DNA of 64,000 bases from Nymphaea colorata (GCF_008831285.2 NC_045144.1:13071858-13135857), one strand, 5' to 3'. Positions 24,846 through 35,884 are shown, counted from the stretch's first letter. The notes: a model not told the origin generated them from the letters alone. Numbers and translations are program-made.

Positions 24846-25290
24846 ATATGTACTGTCATACCTCTAGTTTGATGTATGATTTGTATATATAAATATATAT
24901 GTATGCATAGGTGTATATGTCCTTTATGTATTGTTCTTTTCCTTTTTTATGTACTTGTATGTCTCTTTTCAATTTTTACCCTTTTTTATTATTGTAAAAG
25001 GGAGAAGTAGCTGTTGGACCAGCTTCCAACGGCTAAATTTCTAGCCATTGGAGCTGGCCCAACAGCCACCTCCCTCTTCCTCTCGTCATTTCTTTGTACT
25101 ATAAATAAGGGACTGTTGTCTCCTGTTTTGTCAAGGCTTTTAGGCCTGTTATTGTATATCTTTGAGGTTCAATACAAGTTCCTTTCACCTCTAGGTCGAG
25201 GTTTCTCTTTGTGTGACTCCTTGGAGTGGTTGGTAGCTTCAAGAGTATGACTCTTGAAGTGTTTCTTCCATCAAAGTTGGGCCTGGTTTA
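24846..25290 (+). repeat. LTR (5'-truncated) related to the 475-bp LTR at 49664/54526
   Basis: Plus-oriented homologue of that LTR: shared GTATGCATAGGTGT region, the hairpin at 25011-25067, the CTATAAATAAGGGACTG promoter region near 25101, and AAGAGTATGACTCTTGAAG near 25241. It ends GTTTACA. No primer site follows, so it is a solo or 3' LTR remnant. Confidence 0.65.
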
Positions 25291-26320
25291 CAGAAAGGTC
25301 ATCATGTGCTGCTTCCTTGTCAAGATTCTCAGCATTAGACACTGTTTTCGTCTCAACACTTCAGGATGTACATCATCTGCCTTTGTCAAGTCAAATACAT
25401 CATCTGTAGTGGTACCAGAATCTCGAATGTCATTAGTGGTATCAACATTCTTTGCTGGTCCCTCACCATCACTTGTCAAATCTGTATCTAAATCCTCTTT
25501 AGAATCCAAAGCTGTAGAAGCTCCTTCCTGCTCCAGCTCTATCTTTTCCTCATTTGATGAAGCGAGCCTTGAATTATCAAGGAGTTGAAAATCTTCAACC
25601 ACCTCACTGGTCTAATCCCATAATTCTGAATGCTCCATTTGTTTGTCATTCCATGTGATTTCAAATGATGCTCCTATACTCCGAGCTACATGCGTTCCCA
25701 AAAAACATGATGTAATGACATTGAATAAAGAATCACCGTGGCCCCTTTCTGCTGCTCTCTCACAACATTTTATTGGTGTATATAGTATAGATTCATTAAA
25801 TGGTATGAGCACTTCAAAGGTGCAAAACAATGCCTTATAGCCAATAGTATTGAAGCCAAGGAGGTTACTAGTACCAGACATGCTGCTTCCCACCAAAATA
25901 AGGTGCTCTTTCAGCACCGCTTTTGCAACATTTCTCATAGACGATGATAACCTCTGGATTGACTGATCCAAGGCACACGAAATTTCTAGTCTTTCCTGAA
26001 TTTGCTGAATACAACGTGCCTCATCAATCATCACGGCCAAGCAACAGTCCATGACAGTTATCCAAGCATTACCTTTATTTTTCCAAGCACTTCTCTCAAT
26101 CACCACTTCAAGAGCCAACTCACCTCTTTCTGATTTCGTGGGATTTTCAACCCAAGATGTTGCATTGGGATTCACCCATAAAGTGTTGATCATGTCTATT
26201 CATGGATCACCTTGAACCTAGTCTGCAACAAGGTTGGGCAAATAGCATTGGATAATATCCTTAGTCTTTTCGCTGCAGCCACCACTTTTATCTGCATTTG
26301 AGAATTGTATGTATGGTGGC
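25291..26320 (-). pseudogene. Captured fragment of a Pol V/Pol IV largest-subunit gene (NRPE1-like)
   Basis: Minus-strand frame 26193-25612 plus its extensions. Recognisable blocks: LRILSNAICPTLL then GDP (26285-26210, with a frameshift); NTLWVNPNATSWVENP; GELALEVVIER; LEISCALDQSIQRLSSSMR; AVLKEHLILVGSSMSGT; LLGFNTIGYKAL; IPFNESILYTPIKC; and SFEITWNDKQ. This order is that of the conserved C-terminal third of NRPE1, the subunit acting in RNA-directed DNA methylation. After an in-frame TAG comes a Glu/Asp/Ser-rich tail to about 25291. Stops, a frameshift and small in-frame losses make it a pseudogene. It lies between a copia RT piece in the same orientation and a plus-oriented LTR. Confidence 0.7.
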
Positions 26321-26324
26321 CTCA

Positions 26325-26650
26325 AATTATGCGAGCAACTTCTATTCCCAATAAGTATCGAAGTGGACCAAGATCTTTCGTCACAGAGTGTTTTTGAAGA
26401 AACAGTTTTGCATCAGAAATTTCTTGATCAGAGTCACCTGTTAGGATAATATCATCAACATAAACCACGAGAACGGTTATACCTCTGGAAGTCTTTTTGA
26501 TAAACAGAAAATGATCAAGAGGAGATCTCACAAAGCCACACTTTGAGACTACCTCGGAAAACTTATGAAACCACGCACGAGGACTCTGCTTGAGTCCATA
26601 AATAGCTTTCTTCAGTTTGCACACTTTGCTACACTCCCCCTGTCGTTCAA
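26325..26650 (-). pseudogene. Copia reverse-transcriptase fragment, antisense to its neighbour
   Basis: Minus-strand frame with KLKKAIYGLKQSPRAWFHK, the YVDDIILTG active-site box and DLGPLRYLLGIEVAR. It begins at 26650 exactly where a plus-strand RNase H fragment starts, and runs straight into the NRPE1-like fragment. Confidence 0.85.
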
Positions 26651-27175
26651 ATCCTGGTATATGTGAAACAAAGGTCTATAGAAATTGAAGGGTATTCTGA
26701 TGCAGACTGGGCAGGCTGTGTTGACACCAGAAGATCTACTTCAGGGTACTGCGTTTACTTGGGGGGAAATCTAGTTGTTTGGAGAAGCAAGAGACAAGAT
26801 GACTGTTCCCGCTTAAGTGCAGAGGCTGAATATAGGGCAGTTGCTACTGGAGTATCAGAGTTGTTGTGGCTAAAGATTTTGTTGACTGATATTGGGATAG
26901 AGATTGAAGAGCATATGAGGATGTATTGTGATAACAAGTCTGCGATTAACTTGGCTAACAATCCAGTGCTTCATGATCGAACAAAGTATGTTGAGATTGA
27001 CCGTCACTTCATCAGAGAAAGAATTGATGCCAGGGAGTTAACATTACCATACATGAAGTCTGAAGACCAAACTGCTGATATTCTAACTAAAGCTTTACAT
27101 GTAACTCCATTTGAGAGAAATGTATCCAAGTTGGGCATGTTTGATATGTATGCCCAACTTGAGGGGGAGTGTTGA
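26651..27175 (+). pseudogene. Copia RNase H fragment (C8)
   Basis: One open frame from IEIEGYSDADWAGCVD through NKSAINLANNPVLHDRTK to ..LEGEC and stop. Complete RNase H domain, but the rest of pol is absent. The stop codon lies in the first bases of the LTR. Confidence 0.85.
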
Positions 27176-27410
27176 CGGATCTTGGTGTATGAGTCCGGGT
27201 TTGGACCTGATCCATTGTGTCCTGGTTTGGACATACTCATACCATTGTAAACCCTAATCTTGCAAGTTAATGAAGTTTCTAAGAGAGAGAGAGTCTGGCG
27301 GATAGTGGGCACCAGACCTCCTCACCCGTGGTTTTTTCCCCTCTAGTTGAGGGTTTTCCACGCTACATCTGTGTTCGATCTTCGGTTCTTATGCGCCTAT
27401 TATTTCTACA
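27170..27410 (+). repeat. LTR of copia C8
   Basis: Starts TGTTGACGGATC after GAGGGGGAG and ends TATTTCTACA; 241 bases. Related to the LTR at 24597 through CTCACCCGTGG and GAGGGTTTTCCACG. Confidence 0.78.
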
Positions 27411-27583
27411 GACATAATTAATTCGCCCTCGACCAGCAATCCCATAGTGATGGCAGCGGACCAACGCAAATAGTTATCTTTGGTGAGTCGAATGGCGGTG
27501 ACTTGAACAGGAACATTATCAGTTTTGAAGACCTCGACATCTGCCTGATCACTACTAACGGCCGATGCATCCGATTCAGCCAT
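27411..27583 (-). pseudogene. Copia gag N-terminus (C7)
   Basis: From ATG 27583: an acidic start, then VTAIRLTKDNYLRWSAAIT, the gag motif of this copia lineage (the 47.9 kb element has SIRLNKDNYLSWSAAL). Cut after about 50 codons. Confidence 0.7.
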
Positions 27584-28420
27584 TACAATACAGTAACTTT
27601 AACAATCAAGAGTATGAGAACAAAAAATCTCAATGAGAAGACAAACAAAGCACCAAGGCACCAAACTCTACTGTCAACAACAACAACTTAAGAAGCAGGC
27701 GTTAAGGTTCAACCAATGAAGTTCACACCATGACCAAGGCTAAGAAGATAGCAACAACAATTTCACAGCAGGGGCAGAAACCTCACGCGGGTTGCTTGGC
27801 TTACCAGACAACACGGGAAACACTTCCCACTCTGCAGCAGTAGATGGCTAGGGCAATAGCTCCCAGCAGCAGCAAAAAAAATCAGCTCGGGCGACAGCAG
27901 AGGAGGGGTCGCGCGATGCCTCGGGTGACTGCAGAGGAGGCAAAGGGGTCGGGCAACGCATTAGGCTTGGGCGATGCAGCGAAGAGGTCAGCTCGGGCGA
28001 CAGCAGAGGAGGCAGAGAATTCATAACAGAGGGGTCGAGCGATGCCTTGGGCGACAACAGAGGAGGCAAAGGCTTGAGTGGCGATGTCTACTGCCCACTG
28101 TTCGAACGACGGTGACTCGAGCAAAGGCGGCAGATAGCTCAAGCTAAGGCGACGATGCAAGCAAAGGCTCGGGCAACGGTGTCACTGCTCACTGTTTGAA
28201 CGTTGGTGGCTCGAGTGGGGGTGGCAGGCAGCTCAAGCGACAACCAAAGCTTAGGCGACAACAGACGGAAGAGCCATTAGCCGCAAAGGATGACGGGAAC
28301 GAGCAGAAGGTGAACAGTTTCAAATCTTTCGATACCTTGCGCCTTAGGTGATGGCGGACGGGCAACAACGAATGACGGCAGTTTCAAACACAAACACCGG
28401 CAACGCCGGCTTTGATACCA

Positions 28421-28655
28421 TGTTGTATAGTAGAAGTAGAATCGAAGATGAATATAACGTGGAAAACCCTCAACTTGAGGGAGGAAAAACCACAAAGGAG
28501 ACAGCTCTGATGCCCGCTAGCTGCCGGTACCTCTCTCTCTCTCAATTTTTTCATTCGAATGAAAAATGGGTTACATGATACTTAAAAAGGAATACATCAA
28601 GACAACGGGTCGGACAGGATCCAGACCCAGACCCGAACAAACATACATGTCAACA
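28421..28655 (-). repeat. 5' LTR of copia C7
   Basis: Minus sense starts TGTTGACATG, contains GGGTCTGGGTCTGG and TTGAGGGTTTTCCACG, and ends CTATACAACA before the primer site. It is inserted in a sequence reading GTACATCCTG. Confidence 0.78.
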
Positions 28656-29104
28656 ATGTACATCCTGACCATGCTGATTAGGAAACAGTGTCTAATGCTG
28701 AGAATCTTGACAAGGAAGCAGCACAAGATGACCTCTCGAGTGTGCAGGAATCTTCAGCGCATGGGAGCATGAAATATATTGCTTCTCGTTTGAGGCGTCT
28801 CTCTGATAATGAGACAGAGGAGCTTGGTCAAATTCATCGTCAGATTAGAGAGTTGTTGAACAAGCTTGGATGTATCAATAACTGTTCAATCATTTGGCTG
28901 CACAAGAGGCACTCAGATGGTCAATGAGTAGGTGTTGGCTTCGTGTTACAGAGGTCCATGGGGAAATGAACAACATGTTGTCGTCTTTGCAGAATTCATT
29001 GCAGAAATCTGACGTTTGCAACAAGTTTGAGTGCCCTTGAAGGGGGCACAACAAGAAAGGCTTACACCTTGAGGACAAGGTGTTTTCTTGAAGGGGGGGA
29101 GTAT
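28656..29104 (+). mobile_element. LTR-retrotransposon 3' interior with gene-derived sequence
   Basis: The first ~75 bases (28656-28730) match, in opposite orientation, the end of the NRPE1-like fragment at 25291-25380 (AATGCTGAGAATCTTGACAA in both). The frame 28688-28927 continues NAENLDKEAAQDDLS into YIASRLRRLSDNETEE and RQIRELLNKLG, which could be the next part of the same gene. The 3' end (29040-29104) is a retrotransposon end with TTGAGGACAAGG, GAAGGGGGGGAG and then an LTR. Confidence 0.5.
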
Positions 29105-29321
29105 TGTTAGACACCGGATAGGGGACCTCGGGTCAGGTCCATTGGACTGACCCATTAAACTCTATAAATAGGGTCTGTAGATCAGAATAGGGTTCATCGC
29201 AGAAGTTATTGGGCGCTCCTCTAGGAGGAGAAACCCTAGTTTGGAGATTAATGTTCAGTGTGTGTGTGGAATTTGGGGATTTCCTCTTGTAAAGGCCCAT
29301 CAACGTTGGCGGAGGCTAACA
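29105..29321 (+). repeat. Short LTR (217 bp) after a polypurine tract
   Basis: Starts TGTTAGACACC and ends GGCTAACA, giving TGTTAG/CTAACA inverted tips. TATA box CTATAAATA near 29161. It sits inside the integrase of C3, whose sequence resumes at 29322. No matching 5' LTR was found. Confidence 0.65.
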
Positions 29322-31699
29322 AATGGTGGGGGCGAGTTCATTTCCAATGAATTTACTAAGTATTTACTAAATCATGGGATCACTAAACAAATTTCCTGCC
29401 CTCACACACCACAAAAAAATGTTATTGCTGAAAGAAAGCTTATACACATAGTTGAAGGTGCATTGAGTATGATGCATTACACAGATGTGCCCATGAATTT
29501 ATGGACTAAAGCTTTCTATATTGTTGTTCATGTCATTAATCGTCTGCCATTGTCTTTACTTCAAGGAAAATCTGCATTCTTTATTTTACATCAAGAACAG
29601 CCAAATTATGATGAACTACATGTTTTGGGATGTGTTTGTTATGTTTATGTTGATGTTTCCTTGAGAAATAGTTTGAAGATCGAGTTGTTATTTGCAGATT
29701 TGTGGGTTATGCAGAAAATTATAAGGGCTATAGATGTTACAATCCAAAGACTGGGCGCATGCATATTTCACAACATGTTGTTTTTGATGAGCTGAATGCA
29801 ACATTCAATGCAAGGGATAATACATATGATCCATAGCTGAATGCTGAAATATTAGGCCAAGGAACTTATGCATGCTACACATACAGTGAACAAATTATTG
29901 ATGAATTCGAGGCAGCCTCAGATACTTAGATAGACAACACGTCTCTATATGCTCAGAGGAACAACACATCTTCACCTAATCGTTTTTTTAGGATTGATAT
30001 ATACTCGATGATCAGTTACAACGACCGCTCCAGAAACCGTCATTACCTGCCCACGTAGATTAGAACGTGCGCGACACCCTATTGATAGGTGGGTAAGTTA
30101 TGATAACTTTTCTATAGATTTTCAACTTTTTATGACAAAATTGAGCAAAAATGTGGAGCCAAAATGTTATGAGCACGCATGCAAGAGCAAATATTGGATC
30201 GAGGTCATGAATGAAGAAATGGCTGCTTTAAATGAATGTCAAACTTGGGAGATTGTTCATCGTCCAGATGATAAGAATGTAGTGGGTTCAAAATGGGTTT
30301 ACAAACTCCAATATAAATCCAATGGGAGTATTGATAGATATAAGGCTCGTCTTGTGGCCAGAGGCTTCACCCAACAATACGGAGAAGATTATGATGAGAC
30401 TTTCAGTCCAATTATCAAGATGGGAATGATCCGGGTTGTCATTTCTCTTGCAATCTCACATGGATGGACTTTATACTAGTTGGATGTTAAAAATGCTTTT
30501 CTCCATAGTTTTCTAAAAGAAGAAATACACATGAAACAACCTCCAAGTTATGCTATCAATGATCCAACTTAATGGGTGTGTAAGTTACAAAAATCATTAT
30601 ATGAGCTTAAACAAGCGTCTTGCTCATAGTTTGATAGATTTCAATTCATGTACAACAGACTGGTTGTCTCAAAAGTTCACTTGACTATTTCTTATTCATA
30701 TATCATATAGGTGAAATTACAACTTGGTTACTGATATATGTAGATGACATAGTTCTTACTGGAAATTCTCCAATACATATATCTCATGTTAAGGAAGTGT
30801 TGAAGCAACAATTCAAGATGAAAGATCTCGAGAACTCCAGTATTTTTTCGGTGTCGAGCTTGATAGAAAGGATGATATGTTGACTCTTACGCAGCACAAA
30901 TATACTCTTGATATATTGGAAAGAGCAGGTATGACAAATTGCAAGCCTATAAATACTCTTAGTGTTCTCCACACAAAATTGAATGCCTCTTATGGGAGTG
31001 ATTCATACTTAAATCCTAGTTTTCATCGGAGTATAGTTGGCATGTTGCAATATCTCACCTTTACATGCCCAGACATAGTATATGCAGTGAATCGAGTCTC
31101 TCAGATTATGCACGCACCCACAGGAGGACATTGAATGCTATTAAACATACTTTGCGCTATCTTAAGGATACTCTTGGGGATGGACTCGTCTACACAAGGA
31201 AGTCAACTACTATTTCCACTTATACTGATGCAGATTGGGTAGGTGACCTAGATGATAGACAGTCAGTTTCAGGTTACTGTATCTTCCTTAACTCTAATCT
31301 TGTTTGCTGGAGCAGCAAAAAACAACGTGCAGTTGCCAGATAAGGCATTGAGGTAGATATAGGGCCATGGCTGCCGGCGCAGCTGAAGCTTCATGGTTGC
31401 GTCATCTTCTTGGGGACCTCTCCCTCTCCATTGCTCAGTCATCTCTATTTTGCAATAACCAAAGTGCCATCAAAATTGTTTTCAATCCTATCTTACATAA
31501 TCGCACTAAGCATATAGAGATTGATCAACACTTCATTCGCCAGAAGGTTGAGGAGAGCGAAATTGTTCATACTTATATACCCACGTCTCAACAAGTGGTT
31601 GATCTATTTATCAAGGGTCTTACAGGACATCATTTCTGGGAATTGAAAAACAAGTTGTACATGATCAAATCTCATGCACAACTTGAGGGGGGCTGTTAA
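29322..31699 (+). pseudogene. Copia C3 pol remnant (integrase to RNase H)
   Basis: Integrase C-terminal core with GGEFISNEFTKYLL and CPHTPQ; linker; RT starting GSKWVYKLQYKSNG near 30286, with YVDDIVLTG near 30739 in another frame; RNase H with YTDADWVGD near 31210 and IEIDQHFIRQ, ending AQLEGGC at 31699. Several frameshifts and stops. Same strand as the C3 LTRs. Confidence 0.85.
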
Positions 31700-31967
31700 G
31701 ATATGGTTCAGGTCAAGACAGACCCAACCCATTTTCACCACACGCAGCACATGGGCGGTGGCAAACTTGTAATATTTATTGTTTTTTTGTATATTTTATT
31801 TGTAACAGTTAAGTGTAATTAGTTTAAGTAATGACAAGAGATGGGTGCTCCCCCTAAGGCCCTCGATTTAATTCTCTCTCCTTTCTCGTGCAAACTGCAA
31901 ACTTATTCTTTTCCTTCCTCTCGTGTCTTTTTTGAGACATCCAGTGGTAATATATCGAAATCTTACA
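31694..31967 (+). repeat. 3' LTR of copia C3
   Basis: Starts TGTTAAGATATGG after GAGGGGGGC and ends AATCTTACA; then the target duplication AGAAG. Pairs with 13105-13375. Confidence 0.85.
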
Positions 31968-31972
31968 AGAAG

Positions 31973-32660
31973 ATCGTGGTGGTGATTATCTTGGGGTTAC
32001 CAAAGGAATGTTGGATGCAGGATTACCTATTTGGGAAGACAACTGGGCAAGGATATAGGAGAAGCTATCTTTATTACATGAAATTTTTGAATCCATTTGA
32101 ATCTTCTTCTAATATTTCCAGAAATGAAGACATTGCTTTGTGGCATCAAGGATTAGGTCACCTTATTCTAGGAAAAATATTTTGCATTCATTTCTTAAGG
32201 AATTTTATAAAGATGACTTTCTTCGTGACAATTGTATTTTGGGACGAATCAACTCCTTTCCTATTTAAGTAAAGCTCCTTTTGAATTGATTGATTATGAT
32301 GTATAGGCATCAGCTCCTATCATGTCTAAAGCCTAAACGTAGTTTTCTATATCATGTTATTTTCGCAGACGACTTTTGATATCTATGTTTCAATTTACTT
32401 CCTAAGACAAAAATCTGAAGTTTTCTCATATTTTAAAACATTCATTTAATTAATAAAAAGTCAATTTGAAACAAATACTAAAACTTTAAGAACTGATTGG
32501 GAGGAAACCATTTGTAAATCAAAGCTATAAAACAATGTAGAATTGAACATAACATCTAATTGAAGTTGTCAACATGGTCCACCAAAAACCTCACACAGGA
32601 AACTCTCAAATCCGATGAGCGGTTGAATACAGTGCTGCAGAAAATTACATCACAAATAAT
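31973..32660 (+). pseudogene. Decayed copia interior (outer element C9)
   Basis: Contains pre-integrase traces (GKTTGQGY, then LWHQGLGHLILGK near 32141) followed by heavily mutated integrase-like sequence. It resumes the element whose 5' LTR ends at 13086, because C3 inserted just behind that LTR's primer site. Confidence 0.6.
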
Positions 32661-32665
32661 GCACT

Positions 32666-33019
32666 TGTTAGAAGATAATGTTATTTAAGTTTTAGGTTAG
32701 CATGATTTTATGTATTAGGCTAGATTCTATCTTTTATCCTTTATATTAATTTTTCATTTTTTGTATTTAGTTTTTCTTTTCTTTCTTTTCTGTATTTTTC
32801 TTTGTTTCAGCCAGAATTTGGCTGAAACAGTGCAGACATTGGACTCTCCAACGGCTAGTTTTTCTACTCGTTGGAGACTCCAAGGGCTCCTTCTCCTCTC
32901 TATTTATTGTATCTCATCTGCTTTTGTTGTATGCTCTTAATGAGCTATGTATTTTTATCAATGAAAGGAATCATTCCACATTTCATGAGTGAGAAATGGA
33001 TTCTTGTGTGAGGTTTGCA
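32666..33019 (+). repeat. LTR with primer-site-like flank
   Basis: Starts TGTTAGAAGATAATG and ends GGTTTGCA, followed by TGCTACCAGAGC, two changes from the tRNA-Met primer site. It contains a hairpin (arms at 32839 and 32882) and CTATTTATTG downstream of it. About 150 bases of leader-like sequence follow, then unassigned AT-rich DNA to 33440. Confidence 0.55.
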
Positions 33020-33439
33020 TGCTACCAGAGCTTGGCTCTGTTTGGGAGATTCTTCTAGTTGAAAGTTGAAGGGATTTTGCTGGAGAAACAACACGTTGAT
33101 TGTCTGGGTGCTGAATTGCTGTCAATTGTGAGAGTGTAGAGCTTGCTGATTTGTGACACTCCAATGTCATACACAACTAAACACAAAAAGAAATAGAGAC
33201 AGATTTTTTTCTTTTTTCTTTTTTTTTTGTAGGGTCACTATGACTCAGTGAAAGCAGAACAATCACACACCTATGTAGTTGGCGTAGACCCGATCTGTCT
33301 ATTGCGTACAAATAACTTGCCTCCGTAATTAGTGCACGGCATGATCTATCTTTGGAGTTAATATTTCTAATGAAAAACACCTATTAATAAAAGCCATTAC
33401 TTTATATATATGTCGGAAAACCACATGTAACGATTGGCA

Positions 33440-34265
33440 TCTGGGGCGTCAGGCATGGAACAGGGTCCAAGCCCAGACCCGTAGTCAACCCGTTTGAAGA
33501 GGCCCGACTTCGAGGGGGCCTCTCTTCGTCTCCCTCGCTGTTTGAAACTTGGCGTAGAGGAACAAGAGACAGAATAAGGAGCCGCAGAAGTAGAAGCAGT
33601 GGCGGCGGAGGTGACGGGTGGTAGCGTTGAGGTAAGCCATCCTCCCTCCCGATATCTCTCTGTTTGCTCTGCCATTCTTGCCCTCTATCTCATCTCTGTT
33701 CTCCCGTACCCTCCCCTTTTATGTCTCATCGTTCTATGTTCTTCTCCCTCTCTGTCCCGAGTTCTCTCGTGGCTGGCCCTCATCATCTCTCCCCCTCTAC
33801 TCTCTCTCCCACCAGCATTCTCTCACCCTCACCATCTCTCATTCTCACCCTCTGCTCTCCCGCCAGCTTTCTCTCGCCCTCACCATCTCTCACTCTCCCT
33901 CAACCGAGCTCACTCACGCATGCTTTCCCTCTCGTCTATTTTCTTTTCTCGTTTCCTCATTCTTGCCCTTTTTGTCTCTCTCTTCGTCTCTCTATCGCTG
34001 TCTCTCTTCTGTGTGTGTGTGTCACCCTCAGCCGGACCCTTTGTCAACCTCTCATCCATTCCCTCACTCTTGAACTCAGCCTCTCTGTGTAGCTGACCCC
34101 TTTCCCTCTCAACCGGATGCCCTCTTCTGGCATCAGATCTCTCTCTTGCTCATTCTCACGCTCTTTAAGGCTGTTTTGGATTTGGCAGTTGGAGGGGTGT
34201 GTCTTTCCCCTCATACCAGCAAATGGAGGGTGTTGGAGGCAACGACAACATTTAACCTTCACCAT
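33440..34265 (+). repeat. R1 repeat, 5' part
   Basis: GC-rich start with GGTCCAAGCCCAGACCCG and GAAGAGGCCCGAC, then the GTTGAGGTAAGCC donor-like site near 33628, a CT-rich tract, and TTTCCCCTCATACCAGC near 34206. It is cut at 34265 by copia RNase H. The long serine/leucine frames are not genes. Confidence 0.6.
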
Positions 34266-34682
34266 TTGTGTCTATTTGGAAGGCAACTTGGTGGCATGGA
34301 GAAGTAAAAGACAAGTGTTTGTTGCTGTTCGAGTGCCGAGGCTGAGTACCATGTTGTAGCTATAGGATTTTCTGAATTATTGTGGCTAAAAGTATTGATG
34401 GCTGATAGCGGGATTAAAGTTGATGGACCTATGAAAATGTGCTTTGGTAATAAGTTTGCGATAAACCATGCAAAAAATCCTGTGTTACATGATAGGACTA
34501 AGCATGTGGAGATTGATCGACATTTCATTCGTGAGAGAATTGACTCCAAGGAGCATGTCTTACCATATATGAAGTATGATGATCAAGTTGCAGATGTGTT
34601 GACAAAAGCTTTGTCTTCTACTCAGTTTGAGAAGTAGGCAAGTTGGACAAGTTTGACTTGTATGCCCAACTTGAGGGGGAGT
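34266..34682 (+). pseudogene. Copia RNase H fragment
   Basis: EGNLVAWRSKRQ, then LWLKVLMADSGIKVDGPMKM, NPVLHDRTKHVEIDRHFIRERID and VADVLTKAL, with frameshifts near 34340 and a stop near 34635. The polypurine tract TTGAGGGGGAG precedes the LTR at 34682. Confidence 0.82.
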
Positions 34683-34872
34683 GTTGACGAGCACACTTAA
34701 GGGTTCGTTTTATCCTAATTGAAAATGTTAATGAAATTTTATAAGTGAGAGAATGGCTGCTAGTGAGCGCTGTTCTTCTTCCTCAGCCATGGCTTTCTCC
34801 CTTTGTTTTTGAGGGGTTTCCACGTTAAATCTTTGTGTTTCTCTCCTCTTCTTCTGTATCCATATTTCTATA
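34682..34872 (+). repeat. LTR of the 34.3 kb copia fragment
   Basis: Starts TGTTGACGAGC and ends TTTCTATA. Related to the LTRs at 24597 and 27170 by GAGGGGTTTCCACG. Confidence 0.68.
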
Positions 34873-35649
34873 GACCATATACATTTCTAAATTTACATTC
34901 CATGCACAACAAACTTTACAACTATGTTATCATTGTGCAATTCACTTGTAGAATTAGGTTCCATGCACATACAAAGAGGAAGCATATAGTTCCAATAACC
35001 GAGACCATTTCAAACTGCTCAATAATTTACAGTAGATTACTATAAAGAACAAACATCTGATTAATGTTTGTTAATATGCTTCAGATACAAATGCAGTTAA
35101 TATTGACCAATCAATGGAACAATTTGTTATTGACTCCAAAGATGTAAGTTCCTTTGTTAACAAGTAGGACTATCTTTTAGCAACCAACAATTCCCTGAAC
35201 AAAGAAATTGTAAAGCAGGAATCAATCAGTGAAGATAGCTACAACTGTCAGCAATCAACAATATTTGCACTGGCAGCAGCAGCATTTTTTGTTGTGATAT
35301 ATGTCTGGTGGTGGTGACATCATGCTCATCATCCATGTGGACACTATTATTGTTACTATTTTGATTCTTGTCACCTTTGTATCATCATAATACAAGACTC
35401 AACAGGTCTAAAAGAACTCTATACTGATCAAATAATACCCATTTGACAGGAAAGATAAACTAAGATGGCAAAAAAATATAAATCAAAGGCAAAATAGACA
35501 AAAGTCAATTATCAGTTGTGACAGAGAAGCAAAATGTTTTTCTGAATTATGGGGATCATGAGAAAACAGAAAAGGAATGCGATTTTCGTTCTGAATCTAC
35601 TTCACAATAGAAAATAAATATTCCAATTTACTGAATGGTTTAGTAATAC
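34873..35649 (-). other. Intron sequence without recognised element
   Basis: AT-rich intron DNA next to the donor of the 235-bp exon. No coding or repeat signature seen. Confidence 0.6.
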
Positions 35650-35884
35650 CTCATATCTGGAACCCAACTCAAGCCCATACTGTGTGACTGGATCTTCATA
35701 TCCTCGTATCCTCTTGCCCCAAAGCATTACTAGGATCATGAGAGATACATAGAGGCCAATGGTGCAACAATATTCAACAATTCCAGCCGAGCTACAAGCA
35801 GCCCATCTTTGCAGAAGTGTTGGTAAGAGAGGTATGACAACTGGTGACCAAAGAACCAGCACCATGCACGCAGAAGCAACAAGC
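35650..35884 (-). CDS. CPBP-protease fusion gene, exon of 235 bp (membrane segments)
   Basis: Acceptor TTCCATAG above 35884 and donor GAG/GTATTA below 35650. It enters in phase 2, completing the arginine codon, and leaves in phase 0. It encodes two hydrophobic segments (MVLVLWSPVVIPLLPTLL and IGLYVSLMILVMLWG) followed by GKRIRGYEDPVTQYGLEL. The sequence continues the family pattern, so this exon stays functional although it sits between two introns of over 23 kb. Confidence 0.85.

Larger units (their letters stand above)
27411..28655 (-). mobile_element. Copia element 5' end (C7), minus strand, truncated in gag
   Basis: On the minus strand: 5' LTR 28655-28421, primer site TGGTATCAAAGCCGG just inside it, a GC-rich leader of about 840 bases, then the start of gag (ATG 27583) which is cut at 27411 by the LTR of C8. 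Confidence 0.75.
13105..31967 (+). mobile_element. Ty1/copia element (C3) with both LTRs, split by later insertions
   Basis: The LTRs at 13105-13375 and 31694-31967 are clearly the same sequence (shared GGTCAAG..CAGCACATGGGCGGTGGC..). The pair is flanked by the 5-bp duplication AGAAG at 13100-13104 and 31968-31972. A primer site TGGCATCAGAGC follows the left LTR and a polypurine tract GAGGGGGGC precedes the right one. Own sequence is 13105-13687 and 29322-31967; the 15.6 kb between is a mosaic of other elements. Copia polyprotein remains in 29322-31699 run in the same direction. Confidence 0.85.

Noticed and set aside
27844-28160. Alanine/glycine-rich frames on both strands
   Set aside because: They lie in the leader of copia C7 between the primer site and gag, in a degenerate repeat of GCGACAGCAGAGGAGG-like words.
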